A program made the translations under genes and the position numbers. The notes under the pieces are model-generated. The model made no database searches and was not told the origin of the DNA. It worked only from the letters and a program-made list of their open reading frames with translations. From assembly GCF_019097595.1 (NCBI RefSeq), contig NC_080710.1, positions 14,034,280 through 14,098,279 of the forward strand: a stretch of DNA of 64,000 nt. Direction: 5' to 3'. The DNA is from Hemibagrus wyckioides. Its lineage: Eukaryota; Chordata; Actinopteri; Siluriformes; Bagridae. Position 1 is the first letter of the stretch. The number at the start of each line of letters is the position of its first letter. Shown here one piece after another: positions 33,870 to 45,148 of the stretch.

Positions 33870-35805
33870 ATGAGTGAGAGGGAGAGATGCTGTTCTGTAA
33901 ATCTGTAAATCATCTAATACAGACAAGGCTCAAGCTCCATATTCCAAAAGTAAGAGGAGTGGAAAGTATACTGTATTAATAAAACACTTCCCATGCCATA
34001 AGGAATGTGCTGTTAGAAGTGTATTTAAGCTGGAATTGTGTGTGAGTTTGTATATGACTGTGAGACTCACGCAGCATCGTGACCTGTTGTTCCACATCAG
34101 CTGACTCCAGCATGTAGAGAGTTAATGGCTTCCGAGCTGGTGCAGGAACAGCAGTCTGGGAACGTAGGAGATTATTATTATTATTGTTCTTATTAGTAGT
34201 AGTATTAATAATAGTAACAGTAGTAGAAAAAAAATCAAATGAATTAAACAATAACGTATAAAAAAATAATTGATACGGTTACATAATATATTGCAATATT
34301 AAGCAAGTAAAATGTTGTCTTATTGGTGTGTGTGTGTGTGTGTGTGTGTTCTAGCTGCACTGGTACCTGTGTATCCATGGACTGCTTGGTGCTTTGTTCT
34401 CGCATTGCGTCCATGGTCAGCTTCTCATCTGTCACAAGTGATGGAGGTGGAGATGGAGCTGCTGCTGTTACAGGTGGTTCTTCTTTTTTAACTGTGGCTG
34501 GACTTGCAGCCTGTACCGCTTTAGCTGCAGTGGGAAGTGCAGCTGCTACTGGTTTAACTGCAGCTTCTACTGGTTTAACTTCAGCTGCTTCTGCTTTAAC
34601 TGGAACAGGTTTAACTGGCCCCTGAACGGCTTTAACTGGTGCCTGAACGGGTTTAACTGGTGCCTGAACGGGTTTAACTGGCCCCTGAACAGGTTTAACT
34701 GGCCCCTGAACAGGTTTAACTGGCGCCTGAATGGGTTTAACTGGCGCCGGAACAGGTTTAACTGGTGCCTGAATGGGTTTAACTGACACCGGGAGGGGTT
34801 CAACTGGAGCTGGAATGGGTTTAACTGGCGCCTGAACGGGTTTAACTGGCGCCTGAACGGGTTTAACTGGCGCTTGAACGGGTTTAACTGGTGCCTGAAC
34901 GGGTTTAACTGGCACCTGAACGGGTTTAACTGGTGCCTGAACGGGTTTAACTGGCGTCTGAACGGGTTTAACTGGTGCCAGGAGGGGTTCAACTGGCGTT
35001 GGAACGGGTTTAACTGGCGCCTGAACGGGTTTAACTGGTGCCGGAATGGGTTTAACTGGCGCCTGAACGGGTTCAACTGGCGCTGGAATGGGTTGCCAGT
35101 TAAACTGAACAGGTTTAACTGCAGCTGGACCAGGTTTAACTGGCGCCTGAACGGGTTTAACTGGTGCTGGGACGGGTTTAACTGGTGCTGGGACGGGTTT
35201 AACTGGTGCCTGAACGGGTTTAACTGGTGCCGGGAGGGGTTCAACTGGCGCTGGAACGGGTTTAATTGGCGCCTGAACGGGTTTAACTGGTGCCGGAATG
35301 GGTTTAACTGGCGCCTGAACGGGTTCAACTGGCGCTGGAATGGGTTGCCAGTTAAACTGAACAGGTTTAATTGCAGCTGGACCAGGTTTAACTGCAGCTG
35401 GACCAGGTTTAACTGCAGCTGGACCAGGTTTAACTGCAGCTGGACCAGGTTTAACTGCAGCTGGACCAGGTTTAAGTGCAGCTGGACCAGGTTTAATGGC
35501 AGCTGGACCAGGTTGAACTGCAGCTGGACCAGGTTTAATTGCACCTGGATCAGGTTTAACTGCAGCTGGACCAGGTTTAACTGCAGACTGAGCGTGCTGA
35601 ATTGAAGGATGTCCCTCTTCCTTCTTCTGCACTTGGCTCACATGCACCTGTTTGCTGGTCTCATCTGCAATCGTCCTGTTTGCAGCCTGGCGCTCCTGGC
35701 GAGACTTGAAGTGTGTGATGAACCTTTAAGACAATTGAGACACTGCTGTTAGAGCCTTAATCAGAACACAAATAATAGATTTTTAGTCTCTATTATTATT
35801 ATTAT

Positions 35806-35840
<35 letters not shown>

Positions 35841-37423
35841 ATGACTTTAGCATTTTAATGTGTAAATTAAAATTGTTGGCTTTCACTGTATTTATAACAC
35901 ATTGAAGATTTTTTCTCTATTTAGATGTATGAGCAAATATGTTAACTGAAATATCTTCACCTAACCAAACCTCTTCATCAGCCATAAAACAACCATTAAA
36001 CAGACTTAGTTATACACACATCTAGAACACATTCAGCAGGTTGGTACAATGTAGAGATTTTCACATGACTTACACTTTGTGGTCGTTGAACAGCATTCCG
36101 TTCAACGTCCTAATGGCAGTCTCGGCAGCCTGAGCACTCTCAAAGTGCACATAGCCGTATCCTTTGGAGCCATTCTCATCACACATCACCTTCAGGAGAG
36201 ACAAATCCGTCAACGCACAGAAATGATGTCAAACAGACTTAACTGGAGACTTCATTTTTAGGAAGTTATTCAGATCTGCAGAGAACACAGCTCAAACCTT
36301 GCATGACAGGATGTTGCCAAAGATGGAGAAGGTGTTGTAAAGGGCAATGCTGTCGATGGACTTTTCCAGATTCTTTATAAAGATGTTTCCCACATTGTTC
36401 TTCCTTGATGAGTCCTTCCGGGACCACATGATACGCATGGGCTGACCCAAAAGGGGGTCAAAATTGAGCAGGTCCAAAGCACGCTCAGCTGAGGAAACAA
36501 AGTGAATTACAGTTTATTAACATTAAACTTAGAGAGGTCTGTAATAAAAGCCATACACTTCTGTATTCTGTACGCTTGACCTTATTCTGCTAATAAAACT
36601 GTAAAATAATACATTTCCCTTTCTGATTATGTACAGTAATACACCAGTTCTACATTTGTATTATTGTTCTGTGTTCACTGTTCTACCAAAAGTGTTCATG
36701 AGAGCGCACAGGCTTTGATTTTTCCTTCAAATCTCAGTAGAAAGTGACAGCCCCCCACCCCCCACCCCCACACACAACATGGAAATTGCTGCTGGGAAAG
36801 CATAGCAAACACCTAATTCCATGAGGGAAATTTTATTTCTGACTAAGCATTGACATCAGCTTATAGCTTCACCTATAATGTCAAATGTGTGGAAGCTCAT
36901 TAGACACTTTTTAAACAGAGGACTGAGACAGTATAGAAATAATGGCATTAATGTTGCCTATCTTTTAAGGTTATAAAATTGTCATGACTAAAATATTCCA
37001 GATATTTCTGATGCCTATACTAATAAGCTTTCTTTTCCTTTACATCATGTACATGTGTTGTATGTAGATGGATGACGTGTATACCCGAGATTTTCTGAAG
37101 CCTGTTGTTGTTGGTGTTACACTTAAAAATGATAGAATGTTACTTCTAAATATGTCATCATTTTACTTCTCTCATGTGTTCCGATATGTGAAGTAGTGTA
37201 AGTGTAGAGTATACAGTTAAGATATGTTTGTATTACCATCTGCCCAATGCTGGAAGTTGACAAAGGCATATTGTTGTGATGTGCCAGGACTTTTAACCCT
37301 GCAGAGGCGGATGGAGTGAACTTTCCCAACAGAGCCAAACTTGTTCAGGAGCATAGACTCCGTCACATTAGGGTGAAGATCACCAACGTAGAGAGACGCC
37401 ATTTGGAAATTAACACAGTTCAT
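32843..37423 (-). CDS. divergent poly(A)-binding protein: RRM1-RRM2, heptad-repeat linker, MLLE, basic tail
   Basis: Coding exons in transcript order: 37237-37423, 36298-36488, 36074-36189, 34367-35723, 34071-34155, 33694-33827, 33481-33531, 32843-32923. They sum to 2202 nt, about 733 aa, and all phases close. RRM1 (about residues 8-85) has [15 protein letters not shown] and YAFVNFQ; RRM2 (about 97-171) has [14 protein letters not shown] and [11 protein letters not shown]. Intron positions at WAD/AERAL, ILSCK/V and KV/F match the PABPC family. After [11 protein letters not shown] the usual RRM3 and RRM4 are absent. Instead comes a Pro/Val/Ala/Lys heptad array (about 211-543), then an MLLE/PABC domain (about 626-705, [18 protein letters not shown], then [18 protein letters not shown]) and a tail with [14 protein letters not shown]. 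The family role would be poly(A)-tail binding by RRM1-2 and PAM2-partner binding by MLLE. Human PABPC1 is 636 aa with four RRMs. I do not recognise a named orthologue. Confidence 0.85.
32957..33063. repeat. (TA)n microsatellite in the last intron of the PABP-like gene
   Basis: About 47 TA units just upstream (in transcript order) of the terminal exon's acceptor at 32924. Confidence 0.95.
33481..34155 (-). other. MLLE (PABC) domain exons of the PABP-like gene
   Basis: Exons 34071-34155, 33694-33827 and 33481-33531 encode [17 protein letters not shown] through [10 protein letters not shown]. This matches the MLLE helical bundle of PABPC proteins (human motif KITGMLLEID), with the key segment here reading [17 protein letters not shown]. 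The LLE of the canonical motif is replaced by VIQ, so affinity for PAM2 peptides may differ. Confidence 0.85.
33660..33690. repeat. (TG)n tract at a PABP-like intron donor
   Basis: About 12 TG units immediately downstream, in transcript order, of the donor at 33693. Another (TG)n sits at 34327-34349 next to the donor of the repeat exon. Confidence 0.85.
34595..35587 (-). repeat. 21-bp coding tandem repeat (heptads PVQAPVK / PGPAAVK) in the PABP-like gene
   Basis: About 47 in-frame 21-bp units inside exon 4 of the PABP-like gene. Two unit classes are seen: PGPAAVK near the N-terminal end and [21 protein letters not shown] further on. A junction motif [16 protein letters not shown] occurs twice (about 35085-35110 and 35330-35355), marking a higher-order duplication of a block of about 240 bp. 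The reading frame is kept in every unit although all six frames are largely open. Lys about every seven residues makes the linker basic and proline-rich. Confidence 0.9.
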
Positions 37424-37437
37424 TTTTCATCAAAATG
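37237..37437 (-). other. first coding exon of the PABP-like gene, with upstream splice acceptor
   Basis: The ATG at 37423 gives [18 protein letters not shown]. The second Met aligns with the conserved [11 protein letters not shown] of PABPC proteins, so either could start; the first mirrors the short leader of human PABPC1. Upstream on the minus strand a pyrimidine tract ending CTTGTAG gives an acceptor at 37439-37438, so a non-coding exon must lie further upstream. A possible donor (GTACGC, 37842-37837) is near 37.84 kb. Confidence 0.7.
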
Positions 37438-37969
37438 CTACAAGAAAAAAAACAACAACTTATAGAGACAGACAAAAACAAGAACTGAACACTGAACTGC
37501 AGACTGAATATTTCATCTAACACGAGTGGTCTACTTTCTTTCCTAAAACGTTCCTCAAGGTTTCTTCAGATAACACTACTGGTATTAAGATATGATCGTT
37601 TTTAAAAAGCTACTAAAACTTTTATCTTGACAAATTGAAGTAAAATGTAAACTAACAAAACACTTTTACATCTGTAAATCGTAGGAAGAGCAAAGGCCTT
37701 CAGCGCTTAATCCTAGCAGTATGATGAACTTATCATTTATATAACACTGAGTAGTCACCCTATTAGTTAGGCTAACAGTTTCAAAATGATTTCTAAAACA
37801 TTTTTAAATTAGAAATCACTAAAACATTGAGAGGATGCGTACCACTGAAACGCTGAAACTGAAATGGTTTGTTTTCCTGTAGCCGTGGAGACGAGTGGTT
37901 CTTGGTGATGTCACAGAACTGGACTTCTGATGGTCATCACTGCACTCTGTGTGTTTTTTTTTTTTTTTT

Positions 37970-38076
37970 TTTTTAAACTCATAGTGGCTGACCCGTGCTG
38001 AAGGTAAACAGCTAGCTGCAGTCCCAAGTAACAGTAACTTCAGCAAGAGCAAGAAACAAATCCTCACACTCCACAT
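37970..38076 (-). other. short ORF with signal-peptide-like start
   Basis: The minus-strand ATG at 38076 reads MWSVRICFLLLLKLLLLGTA and then SCLPSARVSHYEFK, before entering a poly-A tract that encodes Lys. The first 20 residues look like a secretion signal, but there is no clear donor and nothing homologous downstream. It lies where a non-coding first exon of the PABP-like gene could be. Confidence 0.2.
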
Positions 38077-38208
38077 TTAATGGCATTCAAAATGAATGGA
38101 ATTCCACAGACTTAAAAATACTAGTGTGGATATTTTTGGTAATTAATCAGGTATTACTATTTTCAGTCCACTAAGAGTATTGTGAAGAAATCACACAGAG
38201 ACAAGTCT

Positions 38209-38210
38209 TA

Positions 38211-38256
<46 letters not shown>
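38209..38256. repeat. (AAT)n microsatellite
   Basis: About 15 AAT/ATA trinucleotide units in intergenic DNA upstream of the PABP-like gene. Confidence 0.9.
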
Positions 38257-38257
<1 letters not shown>

Positions 38258-39307
38258 CAAGGCAATGAAGGGCTCATCCTCATGCATTATGAACTGTGTG
38301 TATCGTCAGCGTGTTACTGCTAAGCCGATCACCTCCTCATTGGATTTACCCCTGGCATTATGTGGCTTCCTATTTGACTCCTTAAAGTTAATGGACATCA
38401 TTTTTTATTCATAAAAAACAACATTTCTCCTTGCTTTAGCATCAGCAAAGCATTGTGGGTAATCTCCATGCCGACTCTCTGCACTCATAAAGTTGTACCC
38501 TAATGTAAAGTTGTACACCAGTGTGGCCTGTGTAACGTTTCACTCATGAACTAGTTTACAGTGTTTGATCTTCTGTCTTTCTATCCTCTTCTGTTTGGTG
38601 TGGATGTGCCGAGAAGTCTGCATTTACTCAGTCCTGTGAATACGCATGTACAATACTGTTTAAAACCATTTTGTTTTCAATCAAACTGCCATTCAGTTTT
38701 TAACTGTTATTCATTTGGTGGCAAACAACAATAATGAAAAAATGTACAGGACTTTACACCTTGTGTGGTGTTCAGGTGAAACTGGATGGTTTTATATTTT
38801 TACAAAAAATGTTTTGCATTTGTTGTAAGTTATCCACATTTGCAGATGCAGTTTTGAGAGCTGTATTTTATAGTCTGCAATAGTGACTGCAATAATCTTT
38901 TCTTTCTAAAGCTCCTATTATTGTTCATCACCTGTATTTGATAAATCAGTTTAAAATAATAAACATTAATTTAAACATTGCTTCATTTCGATTTTGTCTA
39001 GATTTACATCATCAAAGTCTTTATTATTGTTTGTTTTCTTACACAAAACTTCCTTCCGGTGTTCAGTGTTCAGTCTGTGTTTATTAGTGTCTTATAGAAT
39101 CCTACATACGGAAATCATTTTTTTGTTGTTTTTCTTTTGTTCTTACTGTTGTTTTGTTTTGTTTTTGTCACCTGAGGTTATTTGTTATTGATGTCCTGAT
39201 AATTACAACATAGATTTGGACGTACTTTCTTTTTCCCATGGCTGTATTTTACTTTAAGTAAAAATAAAGGCACTAATATTGGTTACTTTATTTTAACATA
39301 ACACTTA

Positions 39308-39686
39308 CACTGATCAGCCATAACATTAAAACCACATGTCTAATATTGTGAAGGTCCCCCTTGTGCCACCAAAACAACACATTAGTGGAGGCGTCTACTC
39401 CACTAGACATCTGAAGAGCAGAGCAGATTCAGAGCAGAACATTGACCAGAGCCTCTCACTGCCTCTGCCAGCTTGCCTTCTACACATAGTGCATCCTGGT
39501 GCCATCTCTTCACCATGTAAGCGATGCACACGTACCTGGTGTTCCAAATTACGTAAAAGAAAATGTGAGACCAGGCCATCTTCTTCCATTGCTCCAGGGT
39601 CCAGTTCTGATGCTTACATGTCTGTGGCATCGGACCAAATGGGTCTGTGGCATCGTTCTTCATGTACATCAATGTGCCTTGAACAG
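39308..39686 (-). mobile_element. Tc1-like element fragment, one end retained
   Basis: Starts after a TA with CACTGATCAGCCATAACATT, the terminal repeat of a related fish Tc1-like family, and continues with GAAGGTCCCCCTTGTGCCACC. Internal blocks are joined after deletions, and the right terminal repeat is missing. No transposase frame survives. Confidence 0.7.
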
Positions 39687-39749
39687 GACTTAATAAATTA
39701 ATATTTTTTTATTTGATTTGTTTTAAATATTAAATTTTTTTAAATGCTA

Positions 39750-39880
39750 GGGACAGAAAGTTTGTCCTAGGTACATAAAGTGCAACATGGGCAATCAGGT
39801 GCAATCAGTGTGAGACAGAAAGTACAAAAAACAACACAAGACAGGACACATAGTGCCGTGTGCAAAACACAATAAAATGT
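39750..39880 (-). mobile_element. inverted fragment of the same LINE 3' UTR family
   Basis: GTCCTAGGTACATAAAGTGC and the following CAGGTGCAATCAGTG match the plus-strand form of the LINE tail copy at 29150-29250 (GTCCTAGCCACATAAAGTGC), so here the element reads on the minus strand. It directly abuts the plus-strand LINE starting near 39885. Confidence 0.6.
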
Positions 39881-39884
39881 GCAA

Positions 39885-41356
39885 ACTCGAGAAACTGTAA
39901 AACCAGGTACCTAATAACCATCCAACTAGCGCCATCACCAAGAAAGCCCAACAGAGTCTCTACTTCCTGCGAAGGCTGAGGAAGGCTCATCTTCCACGTC
40001 CTATCCTGACCACTTTCTACAGAGGGACCATCGAGAGCATCCTGAGCAGTTGCATCACTGCCTGGTTTGGGAAATGCAGCATCTCGGATCGCAAGACCCT
40101 GCAGTGGATATTGAGGACAGCTGAGAAGATCATTGGAGTCTATATTCCCTCTATTTTGGACATTTACTCCACACGCTGCATCCACAATGCTAACAGCATT
40201 GTGAATGATCACACACACCCCTCACACACTCTTCACCCTTCTGCCATCCAGAAAGAGGTACCGAAGCATTCGGACCCGCACAACCAGACTGTTGAACAGC
40301 TTCTTCCCTCAGGCAATCAGGTATCTCAACAGAGAACTGAACTGAGCTGGACACGGACACACACACACATAACCGAGATCCGATCTCAACAGAGAAACTG
40401 AACTGTGCTGGACACGGACATACCCACACAACTCACACACACTCACACAACTGAGAACTGTGTTCCCAGCAGAGAAACTGAACTGTGCTGGACACAGACA
40501 CACACACAACACAAACACACAACTGTGTTCTCAAAAGAGAAACTGAACTGTGCTGGACACGGACACACACACACAACACACACACATAACTGTGTTCTCA
40601 ACAGAGAAACTGAACTGTGCTGCACACGGACACACACACACACAACACACACACATAACTGTGTTCTCAACAGAGAAACTGAACTGTGCTGGACACGGAC
40701 ACACACACAATACACACACATAACTGTGTTCTCAACAGAGAAACTGAACTGCGCTGGACACGGACACACACACACAACACACACACATAACTGTGTTCTC
40801 AACAGAGAAACTGAACTGTGCTGGACACGGACACACACACACACAACACACACACATAACTGTGTTCTCAACAGAGAAACTGAACTGCGCTGGACACGGA
40901 CACACACACAACACACACACATAACTGTGTTCTCAACAGAGAAACTGAACTGTGCTGGACACACACACACAAAATTGTCCTGTTTGCACGCATATGTCAC
41001 TTTACATTACACTTTACACTTTACATTGATCTTGTTTACATGTAACTTTAATATTTGCACTCACTGTCAACACTATTCTTTTGCACAGAGTTGGCTTTAT
41101 ATGTCCTGTTTGTCTGCACTGTCTTGTCTTGTCATCCTGTGCACTTCTGTTGTATGTCTAGTTTTTACTAAAGTCCTTAAGTATAGTTTAGCTTTATCTC
41201 TATGTTTAGCTCCATGTTTGTCTGCGTCACCTGTACTTTGTCTTTGTTGTGTGTAGCACCTTTGGTCTAGGAGGAACGTTGTTTCATTTCACTGTGTACT
41301 GCATCAGCTATATATGGTTGAAGTGACAATAAAGCTTTGTTGACTTTGACTTTGAC
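39885..41356 (+). mobile_element. 5'-truncated CR1/L2/Rex1-type LINE: end of ORF2 plus 3' UTR
   Basis: 40000-40345 translates, with frameshifts, to the conserved end of fish LINE ORF2 ([19 protein letters not shown], then LDIYSTRCIHNANSIVNDH and LLNSFFPQAIRYLN). This is followed by a roughly 66-bp tandem repeat in the 3' UTR and a tail ATTTCACTGTGTACTGC ending in repeated TGACTTTGAC. The same tail is found inverted at 29008-29340, identifying one family. Exact clade is not certain. Confidence 0.8.
40380..40975. repeat. about 66-bp minisatellite in the LINE 3' UTR
   Basis: Around nine to ten units, each with GAGAAACTGAACTGTGCTGG, then ACACGGACACACACAC and a CA-rich stretch ending ATAACTGTGTTCTCAAC. 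Differences are mainly in CA-run length plus T/C at the TGTGC/TGCGC position. Confidence 0.9.
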
Positions 41357-41880
41357 CAGTGGTGGGCCGTGCATTTCACACCTAGGCCTTCACTGGCCTT
41401 CACCAAATCGATTTCTTCTCCTCTGTCAGCCATTGTGAGTTAAAATATATATATTTTATTTAGTTTGTACGGTTTGCTGCCTCTGACTACTCCAATTATC
41501 CAATCAAAGGACGGGAAATTGCTGACGTAATCGTATGCCTGCTAGATGGCCCCAGTGACACCAACTCGAAATCTGATTGGTTAATGTAACAATTTCATTG
41601 CCACTTATTTTAAGCTACGGGCGCTTGCACTATTGATTCTGAAGGCCTTAAGGCAGATTTCTTTCACCCTGGCAACACGTGATGTCATCCACTGACTGAA
41701 ATATGATTGGATAAATATACCCTACTGGAAGCAGCGCAACCAAGAGAAAAGCAATGAAATGTAGAGAATAGACTATTGGGAATAATTTTCAAATGTGTTG
41801 GAGTCAAAGTAGTAAGTTTCCAATAATACTCAAGGTCAAGTATAAATACTCAAAAACAAGTAGAGTACTCGAATAAAATT
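41357..41880. mobile_element. possible hAT-like remnant
   Basis: Begins CAGTGGTGGGCCGTGCATTT immediately after the LINE tail, an opening seen in fish hAT-type repeats. I found no matching inverted end or 8-bp duplication, so the class is uncertain. Confidence 0.35.
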
Positions 41881-41937
41881 ATTACTTTACTGTCTAAGCC
41901 TGACCATAATTTATACATTGTATTAAATAGATAGATA

Positions 41938-44900
41938 ATCTAGCCATGGGGGTCACAGTCCAGTGACTTCTGTGCCGGTCCCAAGCCCGGATAAATAAAG
42001 AGGGTTGCGTCAGGAAGGGCATCCGGCGTAAAACTTTGCCAAATTTAACCATGCGAATCATCAGTACTCTAAATTTCATACCGGATCGGTCGAGGCCCGG
42101 GTTAACAACGACCGCCATCGGCACCGTTGACCTACAGGGGGCCGGTGGAAATTGGGCTACTGTTGGTCAAAGAAGTAGAGGAGGGAGGAGAGTGTGCAGA
42201 CAGAGAGAGAAGAGGAAAGGTAAGAGTGTAGGACTGAGAATAGGAACTCTGAATGTTGGTACTATGACAGGGAAAGGTAGAGAGCTGGCTGATATGATGG
42301 AGAGAAGGAAGGTGGATATACTGTGTGTACAGGAGACCAGGTGGAAGGGTAGCAAGGCTCGTCCTATAGGAGCAGGATTCAAGCTGTTTTATTATGGTGT
42401 GGATAGTAAGAGAAATGGGGTAGGTGTGGCCCTGAAGGAGGAGTTTGTGAGGAATGTTCTGGAGGTGAAGAGAGTGTCGGACAGGGTGATGAGTCTGAAG
42501 TTTGAGATTGAAGGGGTGATGCTGAATGTTGTTAGTGGTTATGCCCCACAGGTAGGTTGTGAGTTAGAGGAGAAAGAGAGATTCTGGAGTGAATTAGATG
42601 AGGTGATAGAGAGTATTCCAACAGGTGAGAGAGTGGTGATAGGAGCAGATTTTAATGGACATGTTAGGGGAGGGGAACACAAGTGATGAGGAGGTGATGG
42701 GCAAGTTTGGAGTTAAGGAAAGGAACCTTGAAGGACAGATGGTAGTGGACTTTGCTAGGAGGATGGACATGGCTGTGGTTAACACTTATTTTCAGAAGAG
42801 GGAGGAGCATAGAGTGACTTACAAGAGTGGAGGTAGGAGCACACAGGTAGACTACATCCTATGTAGAAGAGGCAATCTGAAAGAGATTAGTGACTGTAAA
42901 GTGGTAATGGAACAGAGTGTAGCCAGACAGCATAGGATGGTGGTGTGTAGGATAAATTTGATGGTCTGTAAGCAGAGGTCAAAGATAGAGATGGAGAAGA
43001 AAACCAAGTGGTGGAAGCTGAAAAAGGAGGAATGTTGTGAGGACAGAAGTTGAGGCAGGCTCTGGGTGGTCAGGTAGTGCTGCCAGATGACTGGGAAACT
43101 ACAGCAGAAGTGATCAGGGAGACAGGAAGAAAGGTGCTGGGTGTGTCATCTGGAAGGAGGAAAGAAGATAAGGAGACTTGGTGGTGGAATGAGGAAGTTC
43201 AGGATAGTATTCAGAGGAAGAGGTTAGCCAAGAAGAAGTGGGACATGGACAGGACTGAAGAGAATAGACAGGAATACAAGGAGTTACAGCACAGAGTGAA
43301 AAGGGAGGTGTCTAAGGCCAAGCAGAAGGCGTATGATGAGTTGTACACTAGGTTAGACACTAGAGAAGTAGAGAAGGACTTGTACAGGTTAGCTAGGCAG
43401 AGGGATCAAGATGGGAAGGATGTGCAGCAAGTTAGAGTTATTAAGGATAGAGATGGAAAGGTGCTCACAAGTGAGGAGAGTGTACGGAGGAGATGGAAGG
43501 AGTACTTTGAAGAGCTGATGAATGAGGAAAATGAGAGGGAAAAAAGAGTAGAAGGGGTGAACTCTGTGGAACAGAAAGTAGATAAGATTAGAAAGGATGA
43601 AGTCAGGAAGGCTTTGAAGAGGATGAAAAGTGGAAAGGCAGTTGGTCCTGATGACATCCCGGTGGAGGTCTGGAAGTGTCTAGGAGAGGCGGCAGTGGAA
43701 TTTTTAACTAGTCTGTTTAACAGGGTTTTGGAGAGTGAGAAGATGCCTGAGGAATGGAGAAGAAGTGTATTAGTGCCGATCTTTAAGAATAAGGGTGACG
43801 TGCAGAGTTGCAGCAACTATAGGGGGATAAAGTTGATGAGCCATACAATGAAGCTATGGGAAAGAGTAGTGGAAGCTAGTTTAAGGAAGGTAGTGGAAAT
43901 TTGTGAGCAGCAGTATGGCTTCATGCCCAGAAAGAGCAAAACAGATGCAATTTTTGCTCTGAGAATGTTGATGGAGAAGTATAGGGACGGTCAGAGAGAG
44001 TTGCACTGTGTGTTTGTAGACTCGGAGAAAGCGTATGACAGTGTGCCAAGAGAAGAGCTGTGGTACTGTATGAGGAAGTCAGGAGTAGCAGAGAAGTATG
44101 TCAGAGTGGTGCAGGACATGTATGAGAGGAGCAGGACAGTGGTGAGGTGTGCTGTAGGGCAGACAGAGGAGTTCAGAGTGGAGGTGGGACTGCATCAGGG
44201 ATCGGCTCTGAGTCCCTTCCTGTTTGCTATGGTGATGGACCAGTTATCAGAGGAGGTCAGACAGGAGTCTCCTTGGACAATGATGTTTGCAGATGACATC
44301 GTGATCTGTAGTGAGAGCAGGGAGCAGGTGGAGGAAAACCTGGAGTGGTGGAGGTTTGCGTTGGAGAGAAGAGGAATGAAAGTCAGTCGTAGTAAGACTG
44401 AGTACATGTGTGTGAATGACAGGGAGGGAAGTGGAACAGTAAGATTACAGGGTGAAGAGGTGAAGAAGGTACAGGAGTTTAAGTACTTGGGGTCAACAGT
44501 CCAGAGTAATGGAGAGTGTGGGAAAGAGGTAAAGAGGCGAGTGCAGGCAGGTTGGAATGGGTGGAGAAAAGTGTCGGGAGTTCTGTGTGATAGAAAAATT
44601 TCAGCGAGAATCAAGGGGAAGGTGTACAGGACAGTGGTGAGACCAGCCATGCTGTATGGTTTAGAGACAGTATCACTGAGACAGAGACAGGAGTCAGAGC
44701 TGGAGGTAGCAGAGCTGAAGATGTTGAGGTTCTCTTTGGGAGTGACAAGGTTGGACAGGATTAGGAACGAGTACATCAGAGGGACAGCTCATGTTGGACG
44801 TTTGGGGGAAAAAGTTAGAGAGGCCAGGTTAAGATGGTTTGGACATGTCTAGAGGAGGGAGAGTGACTATATTGGTAGGAGAGTGTTGGACATGGAGCTG

Positions 44901-45061
44901 CCAGGCAGGAGGAAAAGAGGAAGGCCAATGGTATATGGATGTAATAAATGAGGATATGAAGCTAGTGGGTGTAAGTGTTGAGGATGCAGAAGATAGGGAT
45001 AGGTGGAGAGAGATGATTCGCTGTGGCGACCCCTGAAGGGAAAAGCCGAAAGAAGAAGAAG
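41938..45061 (+). mobile_element. RTE-clade non-LTR retrotransposon, nearly full length but inactivated
   Basis: Flanked by a 16-bp direct repeat ATTAAATAGATAGATA (41922-41937 and 45062-45077), read as the target-site duplication. The plus strand encodes an apurinic endonuclease domain (start LRIGTLNVGTMTG, QETRW, then GADFNGH; about 42220-42670) and a reverse transcriptase (43050-44850: SGKAVGPDDIP, then MFADDIVI as the catalytic FADD box near 44285). The element ends in CTGTGGCGACCCCTGAAGGG and a GAAGAAGAAG tail. The reading frame is broken by single-base shifts near 42665 and 43040, an in-frame TAG near 44850 and another shift near 44930. It belongs to the family of RTE-like fish LINEs; exact subfamily not assigned. 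Confidence 0.9.
42036..45036 (+). pseudogene. RTE retrotransposon polyprotein (endonuclease-reverse transcriptase), broken
   Basis: Three successive open stretches, 42036-42686, 42655-43053 and 43050-44852, plus a C-terminal remainder to 45036 ending WREMIRCGDP, together cover one polyprotein. Endonuclease and RT catalytic motifs remain readable, but at least three frameshifts and one nonsense codon separate them. Codon content is purine-rich on the coding strand, unlike the neighbouring genes. Confidence 0.85.
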
Positions 45062-45066
45062 ATTAA

Positions 45067-45148
<82 letters not shown>

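Larger units (their letters stand above)
37440..39300. other. 5' flank of the PABP-like gene, no other gene seen
   Basis: Contains a poly-T run near 37951-37974, the (AAT)n at 38209 and AT-rich sequence. A non-coding exon of the PABP-like gene is expected here (possible donor at 37842), but its start is unresolved. Confidence 0.4.

Noticed and set aside
34567..35605. Two further long open frames across 34567-35605 (QLNPFRR repeats on minus, NGFNWCL repeats on plus)
   Set aside because: Other frames of the 21-bp coding repeat. Only the PVKPVQA frame joins the RRM and MLLE exons in phase.
40380..40975. Regular repeats with unit spacing that might suggest a CRISPR array
   Set aside because: Units are contiguous with no unique spacers, the genome is eukaryotic, and the array sits in a LINE 3' UTR.
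43406..44776. Minus-strand open frames antisense to the reverse transcriptase
   Set aside because: Shadows of the purine-rich RTE coding strand.
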